Source: Alteromonadaceae bacterium
Lineage (GTDB): Bacteria > Pseudomonadota > Gammaproteobacteria > Pseudomonadales > Cellvibrionaceae
Assembly (NCBI GenBank): GCA_002746115.1
Contig: NVXL01000002.1
Coordinates: 38,712 to 81,172, forward strand
Direction: 5' to 3'
Length of the DNA: 42,461 bases
Positions 7,864 through 15,777 of the stretch are shown here, in pieces; the first letter of the stretch is position 1; each line of letters starts with the position of its first letter. The position numbers and the translations under genes are program-made. Under the pieces are notes generated by a model. It made no database searches. It was not told where the DNA came from and saw nothing but the letters and a program-made list of their open reading frames with translations.

Positions 7864-8928
7864 TTATTTTACGCGCCATTGTAGCGTTTTTCCGGCCATA
7901 ATGGGCACCAGTTTGTCATCCCCAAAAGCGTAGTTATCGGGGACGCTCCATGGTGACTTTATCAAGGTGATTTGTTTGCTGTTGTGCGCCATCCCGTAAA
8001 AGTCAGGGCCGTTAAAGCTTGCGAACTGTTCTAGTTTATCGAGTGCGTTTGCTTGCTCAAAGGCCTCGGCATATAGGGCGAGTGCGGCAAAAGCGGTATA
8101 ACTGCCTGCGCAACCACAGCTGCTTTCCTTTTTGTTGGCGGCGTGTGGCGCGGAATCTGTGCCGAGGAAAAAGCGCTTGCAGTCACTTGTTGCGGCTTTG
8201 ATCAAAGCTTGTTGGTGGGTGTTGCGTTTTAATACTGGCAAGCAGTAATAATGGGGTTTTATGCCGCCGACAAGCATGTGGTTGCGGTTAAATAGCAAGT
8301 GGTGAGCGGTAATTGTTGCGCCAACATTTTCACCGGCAGCACCTACAAAATCAACGGCATCACTAGTGGTGATGTGTTCTAGTACAATTTTTAATTCAGG
8401 GAATTTGGCAACGACAGGCGTTAATATTTGTTCAATAAAAGCCGCTTCCCGATCAAAAATATCGATGCTGTCAGCTGTAATCTCGCCGTGGACGAGCAGC
8501 AACAAACCATGTGCTTGCATTGCTTCAAGCGTCGGGTATATCTTCTCGATACTGGTAACGCCAGCGTCTGAATTGGTTGTAGCTCCCGCAGGGTAAAGTT
8601 TGCAGGCAACGACTCCAGCTTCTTTAGCCTTGCGAATATCTTCTGCTGTCGTTTTATCCGTGAGGTATACCACCATCAGCGGCTCAAACGATTCGCTAGC
8701 CGGTACTTCACTTAAGATTCGCTCTTTGTAAGCGAGTGCTTGTTCGGCGTTGGTCACCGGCGGCACCAGATTAGGCATAATGATTGCCCGTTCGAAGTTC
8801 TCAGCGGCATGTTTGACCGTGTACTCTAGCAGTGAGCCGTCTCTCAGGTGAATATGCCAATCGTCTGGCGCAGTCATTGTAAGTGTTGTTTGAGAAGCGT
8901 TTGTTGGCTGAGAAGGGTCTGTCGGCAT
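7864..8928 (-). CDS. pyrC: Dihydroorotase, class II
   Basis: Zinc enzyme of de novo pyrimidine synthesis that interconverts carbamoyl aspartate and dihydroorotate. Motifs in order: the metal-binding HIHLRDG (about residues 25-31), the Lys that is carboxylated in [25 protein letters not shown] and the catalytic Asp in FLGTDSAPH. The length (354 aa from the ATG at 8928) fits E. coli-type PyrC. The start is uncertain: the frame extends to a GTG at 8994, an internal ATG at 8877 (MTAPDDW) would cut the first strand, and none has a clear ribosome-binding site. It lies upstream of rnt in the same transcript. Confidence 0.93.
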   Translation of the reverse strand: MPTDPSQPTNASQTTLTMTAPDDWHIHLRDGSLLEYTVKHAAENFERAIIMPNLVPPVTNAEQALAYKERILSEVPASESFEPLMVVYLTDKTTAEDIRKAKEAGVVACKLYPAGATTNSDAGVTSIEKIYPTLEAMQAHGLLLLVHGEITADSIDIFDREAAFIEQILTPVVAKFPELKIVLEHITTSDAVDFVGAAGENVGATITAHHLLFNRNHMLVGGIKPHYYCLPVLKRNTHQQALIKAATSDCKRFFLGTDSAPHAANKKESSCGCAGSYTAFAALALYAEAFEQANALDKLEQFASFNGPDFYGMAHNSKQITLIKSPWSVPDNYAFGDDKLVPIMAGKTLQWRVK

Positions 8929-9189
8929 ATCGTGAGGGCTCAAGCTTAGCGTTACGGGAGTCTTTGATTTTGTACCTGAATTTAATGAGTGCACATGCTA
9001 ACGGATTTGCGCTGCGCTTGCACAACGTATTTTATTTCGCGTGTCCGTTGGAGGTGTTTATTGGGTTGTTAGTCTCAGTTGTCGAGGTTAAAGGCTGGCA
9101 GTTATTGGCCGATAAGGCTTTAAGGCGGGATTGTTTGTATTAGACTTAACGGTAATGAGTAGTCTTGGCGTGGCGCTTTGGAGGCTTAC

Positions 9190-10116
9190 GTGAAATTTCA
9201 AGGTATTGGCAGTGCATACATATTTTGTTTTGTCGCATTGTTATGTGCGCAAGCGTATGCGGTGAGTTACACCAACGGTATTAACGATAGTAGCTGGCGC
9301 TCAGAGCTGTCGGTGTTTGAGTGTAAGCTGATTCAGTCTGTACCGTACTATGGTGAGGCTATTTTCAAGACACGTGCTGGAGAGGCGCTGGGCTTTCGGC
9401 TTAAAGCGAAAACAAGTCGATTCAAATCAGGCGAGGCTGACGTGGTTTCTAAATCGCCCCTATGGAAGCATCATATAGATACTGAGGCCTTGGGTTCGGT
9501 TCCAGTTAAAAAAAGTAAGCTCCCGGTATTGCTTGGTTACCTTCGAGCAGAAAAAATGCTTTCTGAACTAAATAAAGGTATGGAGTTGGAGTTTGTTCGT
9601 GATGCTTGGTATGAGAATGAGGAAAACCCGCCGGTGCACCTGGCTATTAATAGTATTGGGTTTCGAGAGCAGTATCGTAAGTATTTAGAGTGTTTGGCAA
9701 GCTTGCTTCCGGCTAACTTTGATCAGTTGAAGCGTACATCGTTGTATTTTGCTGTTAATTTACCGCAAGCGGATGACGAATTATCAGCCAAGGTGCGGCA
9801 GCGCTTAGATAATATTCTACAGCTGATAAAGCACGATTCCAAAATACGTTTTCTTTACATTGATGGGCATGCTTCGGCCCCAGCGGATCGTGCGCATAAT
9901 CTAGCCCTATCGAAAACACGAGCCGACTTGGTTGAGCAGTATCTGACGCGTCGAGGTATTCCTCAAGATTGGATTACCAAACGTTGGCATGGTGAGCGTT
10001 ACCCCGTCTCGCCGAATTATTCTGCAAAAGGCCGCGCCAAAAATCGTCGAGTGACCGTGCGGCTTGAGCGCATTGAAGAAATAGAAGTTCTACCCTTAGC
10101 GGCTAACGATAAATAG
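9190..10116 (+). CDS. motY: MotY-like OmpA-family protein (sodium-type flagellar motor)
   Basis: Secreted protein of 308 aa with a signal peptide (residues 1-24, ending AQAYA). The N-terminal domain has features of MotY: WRSELSVFECKLIQSVPYYGEAIF, where an early Trp, a Cys and the P-(N/Y)-(F/Y)-G segment recur in the family. An OmpA/peptidoglycan-binding domain fills residues 190-300 (DGHASAPADRAHNLALSKTRA and the closing KNRRVTVRL). MotY forms the T ring around PomB in polar flagella. The frame opens at a TTG at 9178, but the GTG at 9190 has GGAGG five bases before it and gives a normal signal peptide. No other flagellar gene is nearby. Confidence 0.78.
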   Translation: MKFQGIGSAYIFCFVALLCAQAYAVSYTNGINDSSWRSELSVFECKLIQSVPYYGEAIFKTRAGEALGFRLKAKTSRFKSGEADVVSKSPLWKHHIDTEALGSVPVKKSKLPVLLGYLRAEKMLSELNKGMELEFVRDAWYENEENPPVHLAINSIGFREQYRKYLECLASLLPANFDQLKRTSLYFAVNLPQADDELSAKVRQRLDNILQLIKHDSKIRFLYIDGHASAPADRAHNLALSKTRADLVEQYLTRRGIPQDWITKRWHGERYPVSPNYSAKGRAKNRRVTVRLERIEEIEVLPLAANDK

Positions 10117-10309
10117 CATACAAATTGCCCTCGCTTAGCCTCTGTTTGATATGGTGCGCATGCAATATTTGGCTTTGTTTCGGTTTGACGCTACAATCCC
10201 GCCCTTTAGCGGTAGTTTGCGTGGGTGAGCCCTTCTCATTTGCAGTCAATACCCTTCATATCGAAAGATGTTAATCATCGTTTTTACGTAATTGCAAGGC
10301 GGAGCAAAA

Positions 10310-11533
10310 ATGTCATCTTCTATTAAAAAAGTCGTATTGGCCTACTCGGGTGGTCTGGATACTTCTGTCATCGTTAAGTGGCTTCAGGAGACTTATTCCT
10401 GTGAAGTCATTACTTTTACTGCCGATATAGGGCAGGGTGAAGAGGTTGAGCCTGCGCGCAAAAAAGCTGAGGCGCTAGGCGTTAAGTCAATTTATATCGA
10501 TGATTTACGTGAAGAGTTTGTTCGGGATTATGTATTTCCGATGTTTCGCTCAAATGCTATTTACGAAGGTGAATACCTTCTAGGAACTTCTATTGCTCGT
10601 CCGTTAATTGCGAAGCGATTGGTTGAGATTGCTGAAGAAACTGGCGCCGATGCGATTTCACACGGTGCGACCGGCAAGGGGAATGATCAGGTTCGCTTTG
10701 AGTTAGGCGCCTACGCGTTAAAGCCTGGTATTAAGGTGATTGCACCTTGGCGTGAGTGGGATCTGACTTCTCGTGAGACATTAATGGCTTATTGTGAAGA
10801 GCATAATATTCCAGTAGATTACGCCAAAGCGGCAAAAAAATCCCCTTACTCTATGGATGCTAACTTACTTCATATCTCTTATGAGGGCGGTATTCTTGAA
10901 GACCCTTGGGCGGAAGCTGAAGACGATATGTGGCGTTGGTCTGTCTCGCCAGAGCAGGCGCCGGATACGCCTGAATATTTGGAAATCTCATTTAAGGGCG
11001 GCGACCCTTATGCAATTAATGGTGAAGAGATGTCACCGGCTACCCTACTTGCGCTGCTAAATAAAATAGGCGGTGCCCATGGTATTGGTCGTTTGGATAT
11101 CGTTGAGAACCGTTATGTGGGAATGAAATCTCGCGGTTGTTATGAGACGCCAGGAGGCACTATTTTGCTTCCTGCTCGACGTGCTATTGAGTCGATTACT
11201 CTTGATCGAGAAGCACTGCATTTGAAAGATTCACTTATGCCTAAATATGCCGAGCTAGTATACAACGGTTATTGGTGGAGCCCTGAGCGCAAAATGCTGC
11301 AAGCGGCAATCGATGAGTCTCAGCCAGTTGTGAATGGGGATGTTCGATTGAAGCTTTACAAAGGCGCTGTCAGTGTTGTCGGTCGACGTTCAGAGGATAG
11401 TTTGTTTGATGAGCGTATTGCGACCTTTGAAGATGATGCTGGTGCGTATAACCAAAAAGATGCCGAGGGCTTTATTAGGCTCAACTCTTTGAGATTGCGA
11501 ATTGCCGCTGACAAAGGGCGTGACTACCGTTAA
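10310..11533 (+). CDS. argG: Argininosuccinate synthase
   Basis: Cytoplasmic enzyme joining citrulline and aspartate with ATP to give argininosuccinate. It is 407 aa, the normal length for the bacterial type I enzyme. The N-type pyrophosphatase loop [15 protein letters not shown] lies near residue 7, followed by [17 protein letters not shown] near residue 113 and [18 protein letters not shown]. The ATG at 10310 is chosen because GGCGGAG precedes it and it gives the usual N terminus; the frame is open six codons further. A strong Rho-independent terminator follows 80 bases downstream. It is separate from argDF. Confidence 0.96.
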   Translation: MSSSIKKVVLAYSGGLDTSVIVKWLQETYSCEVITFTADIGQGEEVEPARKKAEALGVKSIYIDDLREEFVRDYVFPMFRSNAIYEGEYLLGTSIARPLIAKRLVEIAEETGADAISHGATGKGNDQVRFELGAYALKPGIKVIAPWREWDLTSRETLMAYCEEHNIPVDYAKAAKKSPYSMDANLLHISYEGGILEDPWAEAEDDMWRWSVSPEQAPDTPEYLEISFKGGDPYAINGEEMSPATLLALLNKIGGAHGIGRLDIVENRYVGMKSRGCYETPGGTILLPARRAIESITLDREALHLKDSLMPKYAELVYNGYWWSPERKMLQAAIDESQPVVNGDVRLKLYKGAVSVVGRRSEDSLFDERIATFEDDAGAYNQKDAEGFIRLNSLRLRIAADKGRDYR

Positions 11534-11612
11534 TTGCACTTCAGCATAGCGATGTTCTGTCGCTAGTGCGTGTAAGTTCCAATGTTTGAATTCTGGTGCT
11601 TATGTTTAAGCA

Positions 11613-11649
11613 AAGCTGGCAGTTGATTATCTAAGCTGCCAGCTTTTTT
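11613..11649 (+). terminator. Rho-independent terminator of argG
   Basis: A perfect 10-bp stem AAGCTGGCAG / CTGCCAGCTT (11613-11622 and 11636-11645) with a 13-base loop, followed by a run of T (11644-11649). Confidence 0.9.
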
Positions 11650-11771
11650 GGTATATACTGAAAACAGCTTTAATGCACATGGTCAGCACTTTAATGTGCT
11701 TTGCTTGTAAATTAACTTCCCCCACTGTTGTTAACTGCCGGAGTGCTCCCTAGATGATGGAGTAGAAGGTT

Positions 11772-12389
11772 ATGGAACAGATTTTTGTTGTTAATCCTAA
11801 AGGTGGTTGCGGTAAAACCACCGTCTCTACTCAACTAGCTGCTTATTTTGCGATACAAGGCCGAGATGTATTGCTTGTAGATCATGATGCTCAGCGCTCC
11901 AGTACCGACTGGCTCGCTAGTCGCCCATTGGAGTGTGCGCCTATTCGCTCAGTTGCTGCAGCTGTTGGGGTGGAGGTTGATATTGGGCACGCAGATTACG
12001 TCATTCATGATATGCCAGCGGCATGGTCATTAGAGCATGTGGAAGATATTATTCATGCCAGTGATAGGGTGCTCATTCCTGTGCTTGCATCGCCTACCGA
12101 TATTAAAGCGTGCTTACGATTTGTCATGGGGCTAAACCGCTCAGGCGTGTTGGAAAGCGGGGTTCAAGTTGGTATGCTGGCTAATCGGGTTAAGGCACAG
12201 ATTCGTTATCGAGATACTTTGACGGAGTTTTTGTCCCGGTTGGAGTTGCCCTTGCTGACGACTTTAAGAGATACGCAAAATTATGTGCGTTTGATGGATC
12301 AAGGGAAGAGTATTTTTGATTCGCCGAACGCACGTGTGGAACCAGATGTGGTGCAGTGGCAACCCGTATTTGACTGGATAGCGTCTTAA
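11772..12389 (+). CDS. Orphan ParA/MinD-family ATPase
   Basis: A 205-aa P-loop ATPase of the ParA type. It has a deviant Walker A NPKGGCGKTT at residues 8-17 with the signature Lys10, LLVDHDAQRSSTDWL (Walker A' region), and DYVIHDMPAAW in place of Walker B. There is no N-terminal DNA-binding domain, as in small ParA proteins that position plasmids, chemoreceptor arrays or other cargo. No parB gene or obvious parS site lies nearby, and neighbours are unrelated. ATG at 11772 follows an AGAAGG site. The cargo cannot be told from the sequence. Confidence 0.85.
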   Translation: MEQIFVVNPKGGCGKTTVSTQLAAYFAIQGRDVLLVDHDAQRSSTDWLASRPLECAPIRSVAAAVGVEVDIGHADYVIHDMPAAWSLEHVEDIIHASDRVLIPVLASPTDIKACLRFVMGLNRSGVLESGVQVGMLANRVKAQIRYRDTLTEFLSRLELPLLTTLRDTQNYVRLMDQGKSIFDSPNARVEPDVVQWQPVFDWIAS

Positions 12390-12416
12390 TTATTGCTTTC
12401 ACAGAGAAAGCAATAA
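12390..12416 (+). terminator. Hairpin directly after the ParA-like gene
   Basis: An 11-bp perfect stem TTATTGCTTTC (12390-12400) / GAAAGCAATAA (12406-12416) with a 5-base loop, immediately after the stop codon. It lacks a T-run, so it may be a weak terminator or RNA-stabilising end. Confidence 0.5.
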
Positions 12417-12519
12417 TCCTTGTGTGCTAAATTTCACCAATTCCCTATTTTTGTCACCCTGTGTTGCATTAATTGCATGCCTCGAATGATATATTGCACC
12501 GTGAAACTCTACTTATGAG

Positions 12520-12537
12520 ACCCTATATATCTAGGGT
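12520..12537. promoter_or_regulatory. Palindrome upstream of egtD-like gene
   Basis: ACCCTATATATCTAGGGT is an 18-bp near-perfect palindrome (16 of 18 positions symmetric). It lies 56-73 bp before the ATG at 12593, overlapping an AT-rich stretch that could be a promoter. The regulator is unknown; the adjacent LysR gene is a possible but unproven candidate. Confidence 0.35.
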
Positions 12538-12592
12538 GTAGCTCTAGGAGCCGCCTCTCCCTTGAACATTTACTGAATTTAATAGGTACTCT

Positions 12593-13540
12593 ATGTTTGA
12601 AGTTGCACGCACTGATGGAATTGCTAATGTCGAATTTCTTAATCATGTCTTAGATGGTTTGACCGCGCAGCATAAAGCGCTAAACCCTAAGTATTTTTAT
12701 GATGAGCAGGGCTCTTATATTTTTGATCAAATATGTGATCTGAAAGAATATTATCCCTACCAAGCAGAGCTGTCGTTGTTACCAAAAATCGCGGCTGAGC
12801 TGAACGTTATACTTCAATCGGAACAGTCGGTTGTTGAGTTTGGTGCTGGGGCAGTGAAAAAAATCCAACCTTTACTTAGCCTGATTAAAAGCATCAAAAA
12901 TTTTACTGCGATTGATATTTCCGGTGAACACTTACGCAGTGCTTGCGCCACGCTTCAAGCGGAGTTTCCTAATATCGATATTCGTGCTGTAGAGGCGGAT
13001 TTCTGTAAGCCGGTTGAGCTAAAGTCTGAAGTTAAAGAAAATCGTTTGGGTTTCTTTCCCGGATCGACTATTGGTAACTTTACACCAATGGAGGCGCGTC
13101 GTTTTTTGTCCAATGCAAAGCAATCACTTGGTGCTAACAGCAAATTTTTGATTGGGGTCGATACTAAAAAATCCCCGATTCAATTGCATCATGCTTACAA
13201 TGACGCTCAAGGTGTAACAGCACAATTTAACAAAAACGTATTGGAGCGCATAAACCGAGAATTAGATTGTGATATCGATGTCGCAAAATTTGAACACTAT
13301 GCTTTCTTTAATGTCGCTAAGGGCTGCATTGAAATGCATTTGGTTAGTTTGGTGGAGCAAAGTATTGATATTGATGGTGTAGAAATTAAATTTGATGTAG
13401 GGGAGAGTATTCATACCGAAAGCTCATATAAATATTCACCGAAGCAGTTCGAAGCGTTGGCGAGTGATGCAGGTTGGAAGGTAGAGAAAACTTGGCTAGC
13501 AGACGGCGATATGTTTAGTGCTTTCTTGTTGAGCTGTTGA
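12593..13540 (+). CDS. egtD: EgtD-like L-histidine N-alpha-methyltransferase
   Basis: SAM-dependent methyltransferase (315 aa) of the family that trimethylates histidine to hercynine, the first step of ergothioneine synthesis. Family landmarks are NPKYFYDEQGSYIFDQIC (31-48), EYYPYQAE (52-59, usually YYPTRTE), the SAM motif VVEFGAGAVKK (80-90), FFPGSTIGNFTP (154-165), GVDTKKSP (188-195) and CIEMHLV (245-251). The TR-to-YQ change in the YYPTRTE motif means substrate choice should not be assumed. No egtB (the sulfoxide synthase) lies next to it. It is followed by a LysR gene in the same direction after about 105 bp. Confidence 0.85.
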   Translation: MFEVARTDGIANVEFLNHVLDGLTAQHKALNPKYFYDEQGSYIFDQICDLKEYYPYQAELSLLPKIAAELNVILQSEQSVVEFGAGAVKKIQPLLSLIKSIKNFTAIDISGEHLRSACATLQAEFPNIDIRAVEADFCKPVELKSEVKENRLGFFPGSTIGNFTPMEARRFLSNAKQSLGANSKFLIGVDTKKSPIQLHHAYNDAQGVTAQFNKNVLERINRELDCDIDVAKFEHYAFFNVAKGCIEMHLVSLVEQSIDIDGVEIKFDVGESIHTESSYKYSPKQFEALASDAGWKVEKTWLADGDMFSAFLLSC

Positions 13541-13648
13541 GTTTAGATAATCATGTTAGATGCTATATTCGATTTTCTGGATCGAGCCCTTCATAACGTG
13601 CTTAAGGCGCTAAAAAATTAACGTATGAATTAAGCGAAATCGATATTG

Positions 13649-14548
13649 ATGAACTGGGATACAATTAAACTATTTCTGGCTTTGCATCGTGAAGGGTCAG
13701 CTAGAGCCGTTGCTGTTGAGTATGACCTTAGCCCCTCGACGGTGACTCGCAGGGTTACAGATCTGGAGAAAGAATTAGGGGCGAAGCTATTCAATCGGGT
13801 CTCATCGGGTTTTTTGCTGACTGATTCAGGGCAAGAGCTGTTGTCGGTTGCCTTGCGTATGGAAGCGGACGCTTATGAGATAGAGCGCAAACTTTTAGCA
13901 AAAAACTCCTTTATGCAAGGTGGCGTGCGGATAACCGTACCCTATCATTTAATCACTATGCCGATAATGGATGTTATCCAAGGCTTTTTAGTGAAGCACC
14001 CCAAAGTTGATATTGAATTAATCCCATCTTATAAGTCATTTGATCTTGAGCGGGGTGAAGCCGATATTGCTTTGCGTATCATGTTAAAAGATAGTATGCC
14101 GCCTGAGAAGTTGATTGGCACGCGTTTGGTAGAAGTTTATAGTGCCGTATATGCCTCGAAATCGTATGTTGAAACGTGTGACCTTGAAGACCCAGAAAAA
14201 TCCAGTTGGATTGGTTGGGGTGAGGAGGCGAGCAAGCCTGAGTGGGTATTGTCGAGTCGTTATCCTAACTTGCCATTACGTCATAGTCTGGCAGATCCGC
14301 TGGCTCAGCTTCATGCGGTTAAAGCTGGTATGGGTATATCTATGCTGCCGTGTTTTTTATGTGATTTGGAGCCGGATCTTGTTCGTATACCTGAGGGGGT
14401 GAAGTGGCACAGCTTTGATATTTGGATGTTATCGCACCCGGATCTGAGGGAGACTGTACGCTTTCGTGAATTACGGCAATTTCTGCGTGATAGTTTTAGA
14501 TCAAGCTCAGCGGTTTGGACGGGAGATACTTACAATAATGCATCATAA
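13649..14548 (+). CDS. LysR-family transcriptional regulator
   Basis: A 299-aa regulator with an N-terminal winged helix (about 1-60: FLALHREGSARAVAVEYDLSPSTVTRRV, then LEKELGAKLFNR) and a type 2 periplasmic-binding-like effector domain beginning GGVRITVPYHLI near residue 90. The segment LERGEADIALRI is typical of the family. The ATG at 13649 is preferred over the TTG three bases earlier. It is co-directional with the egtD-like gene, but no divergent target gene is present, unlike most LysR regulators. The effector is unknown. Confidence 0.9.
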   Translation: MNWDTIKLFLALHREGSARAVAVEYDLSPSTVTRRVTDLEKELGAKLFNRVSSGFLLTDSGQELLSVALRMEADAYEIERKLLAKNSFMQGGVRITVPYHLITMPIMDVIQGFLVKHPKVDIELIPSYKSFDLERGEADIALRIMLKDSMPPEKLIGTRLVEVYSAVYASKSYVETCDLEDPEKSSWIGWGEEASKPEWVLSSRYPNLPLRHSLADPLAQLHAVKAGMGISMLPCFLCDLEPDLVRIPEGVKWHSFDIWMLSHPDLRETVRFRELRQFLRDSFRSSSAVWTGDTYNNAS

Positions 14549-15256
14549 ATGCATCACAAGCAGTCTGTAGTTGGGACGGCCTCTTACCTTTGTTTGTTCG
14601 CTTAGTAAGCGCCAAATTTGTGATTTGGCCGTGGTTTTCGCTTCGGTGGGTTTAGTTTGTAACTAGCGATACGGCTGTTTCTTGACCTGCCCTTAATACA
14701 CCTTGTTGATTCTGCCCTTTAATTTACATCTTGCATTCATGCGGTTTTGTGTTTGCTAAGCTATTCGTTATGTCATTGTATTCAACAGGGCATACTGGAT
14801 GGTTCAGACTTTTTATTCATAAAATATATTAACTGTTGTAATAAGGCTTATAGCTGGGATATGTATGTTTGCGATCTATGCCCCGGTACATCAGGGTTAT
14901 TGCTCTTTATTGCTTTAATCTAGGCTCATCGTTGAGTGAGTCTATCAAATACCTATAAGAAATTTATAATGCTTAAACATTTAATTTAAGCTATATCTAT
15001 ATTAAGATCTGTTTATTAATGTTGTTTTCATGTTCCATTTTATTCGCTTGTATTGGCATTGAGTCTTGGCGCTGTACTACTTCTTCGCGATCTGCTCTTC
15101 GTGATTCATGTTTCAATACCTATGTTTCAATACCTATGCTTTTAAGGTCAGCCTTTCATGGGTAGTGCTTCAAGAGCAACATTTTTAGATGTAATACTTT
15201 AGTTCTACACAGAGAAAGCCCAATACATAAAATAGATATAAAAATAGGCATATGTT
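14549..15256. other. Long AT-rich non-coding region before the 92-aa gene
   Basis: About 700 bases with no convincing gene. A short hairpin GCCAAAT/ATTTGGC (14611-14629) may terminate the LysR gene. A 7-bp inverted repeat GCTTAAA/TTTAAGC spans 14971-14991. A perfect 14-bp tandem duplication, ATGTTTCAATACCT, fills 15108-15135. The right end must contain the promoter of the 92-aa gene; no riboswitch motif was recognised. Confidence 0.5.
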
Positions 15257-15535
15257 ATGAGTAATATCGTTCAGCTAAGTGTCGGTCATGAAAATGTCAT
15301 CAGTGAGGCGCCGCCAGAGCAGGTCCAGATGATGCGACTTTGTCGGTCTATGATGCAGGAGCTACAGTTGTTGGTTGAGGGGCGGGAGTATGATTTGGCC
15401 ATGGAGTTCACCCACGCAGCTGTACCTTTGTTAACTGAAGCTCCTGAGCCATGTTTAGAGCAAGCCTTGGTGAGTTACATTGGTAATCACCCAGATCGAC
15501 GAGAATTGCCGCATTGGCAGGCACTGTTCGATTAA
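15257..15535 (+). CDS. Uncharacterised 92-aa protein
   Basis: I do not recognise this protein. It has no signal peptide, no membrane segment and no known motif. It looks soluble and mostly helical: an acidic N terminus, then QMMRLCRSMMQELQLLVEGREYDLAMEFTHAAVPLLTE and a C-terminal end with PDRRELPHWQALFD. Codon use resembles the neighbours. It stands alone after 700 bases of non-coding DNA and is followed by a strong hairpin, so it is probably a single-gene transcript. The next gene on the same strand, a REC-GGDEF protein, starts 242 bases later. A regulatory partner for the signalling genes is possible but is only inference. Confidence 0.65.
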   Translation: MSNIVQLSVGHENVISEAPPEQVQMMRLCRSMMQELQLLVEGREYDLAMEFTHAAVPLLTEAPEPCLEQALVSYIGNHPDRRELPHWQALFD

Positions 15536-15551
15536 AGCTTGCTTTGGTATT

Positions 15552-15590
15552 TAAGCCCCTAAAATTTAGAGTCAAGGTTTTAGGGGCTTA
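15552..15590 (+). terminator. Hairpin after the 92-aa gene
   Basis: A perfect 13-bp stem TAAGCCCCTAAAA (15552-15564) / TTTTAGGGGCTTA (15578-15590) starting 17 bases after the stop. No T-run follows it, but the stem begins with A-rich and ends with T-rich halves, so it could work in either direction. Confidence 0.6.
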
Positions 15591-15777
15591 GCTGGAGGGG
15601 TACGCGATGTACCCACGGCTCGTTATTCACCCCGCAAAGTCTGTGTTCTTTTCGTTTTCGTAAGCGATTTGCCTCCTGCTCAGCTAATCTTAATGTAAAT
15701 AATACAAGCTTCGCACATCGTATTTACGTGTGCGAGTAGCTCCGTGGTGGGTGTGGTCTAATTAAGCGAGTACTGTG

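Noticed and set aside
8883-9143. Plus-strand frame of 86 codons overlapping the pyrC start
   Set aside because: Lies largely opposite pyrC, has an odd composition and no domain; treated as a shadow frame.
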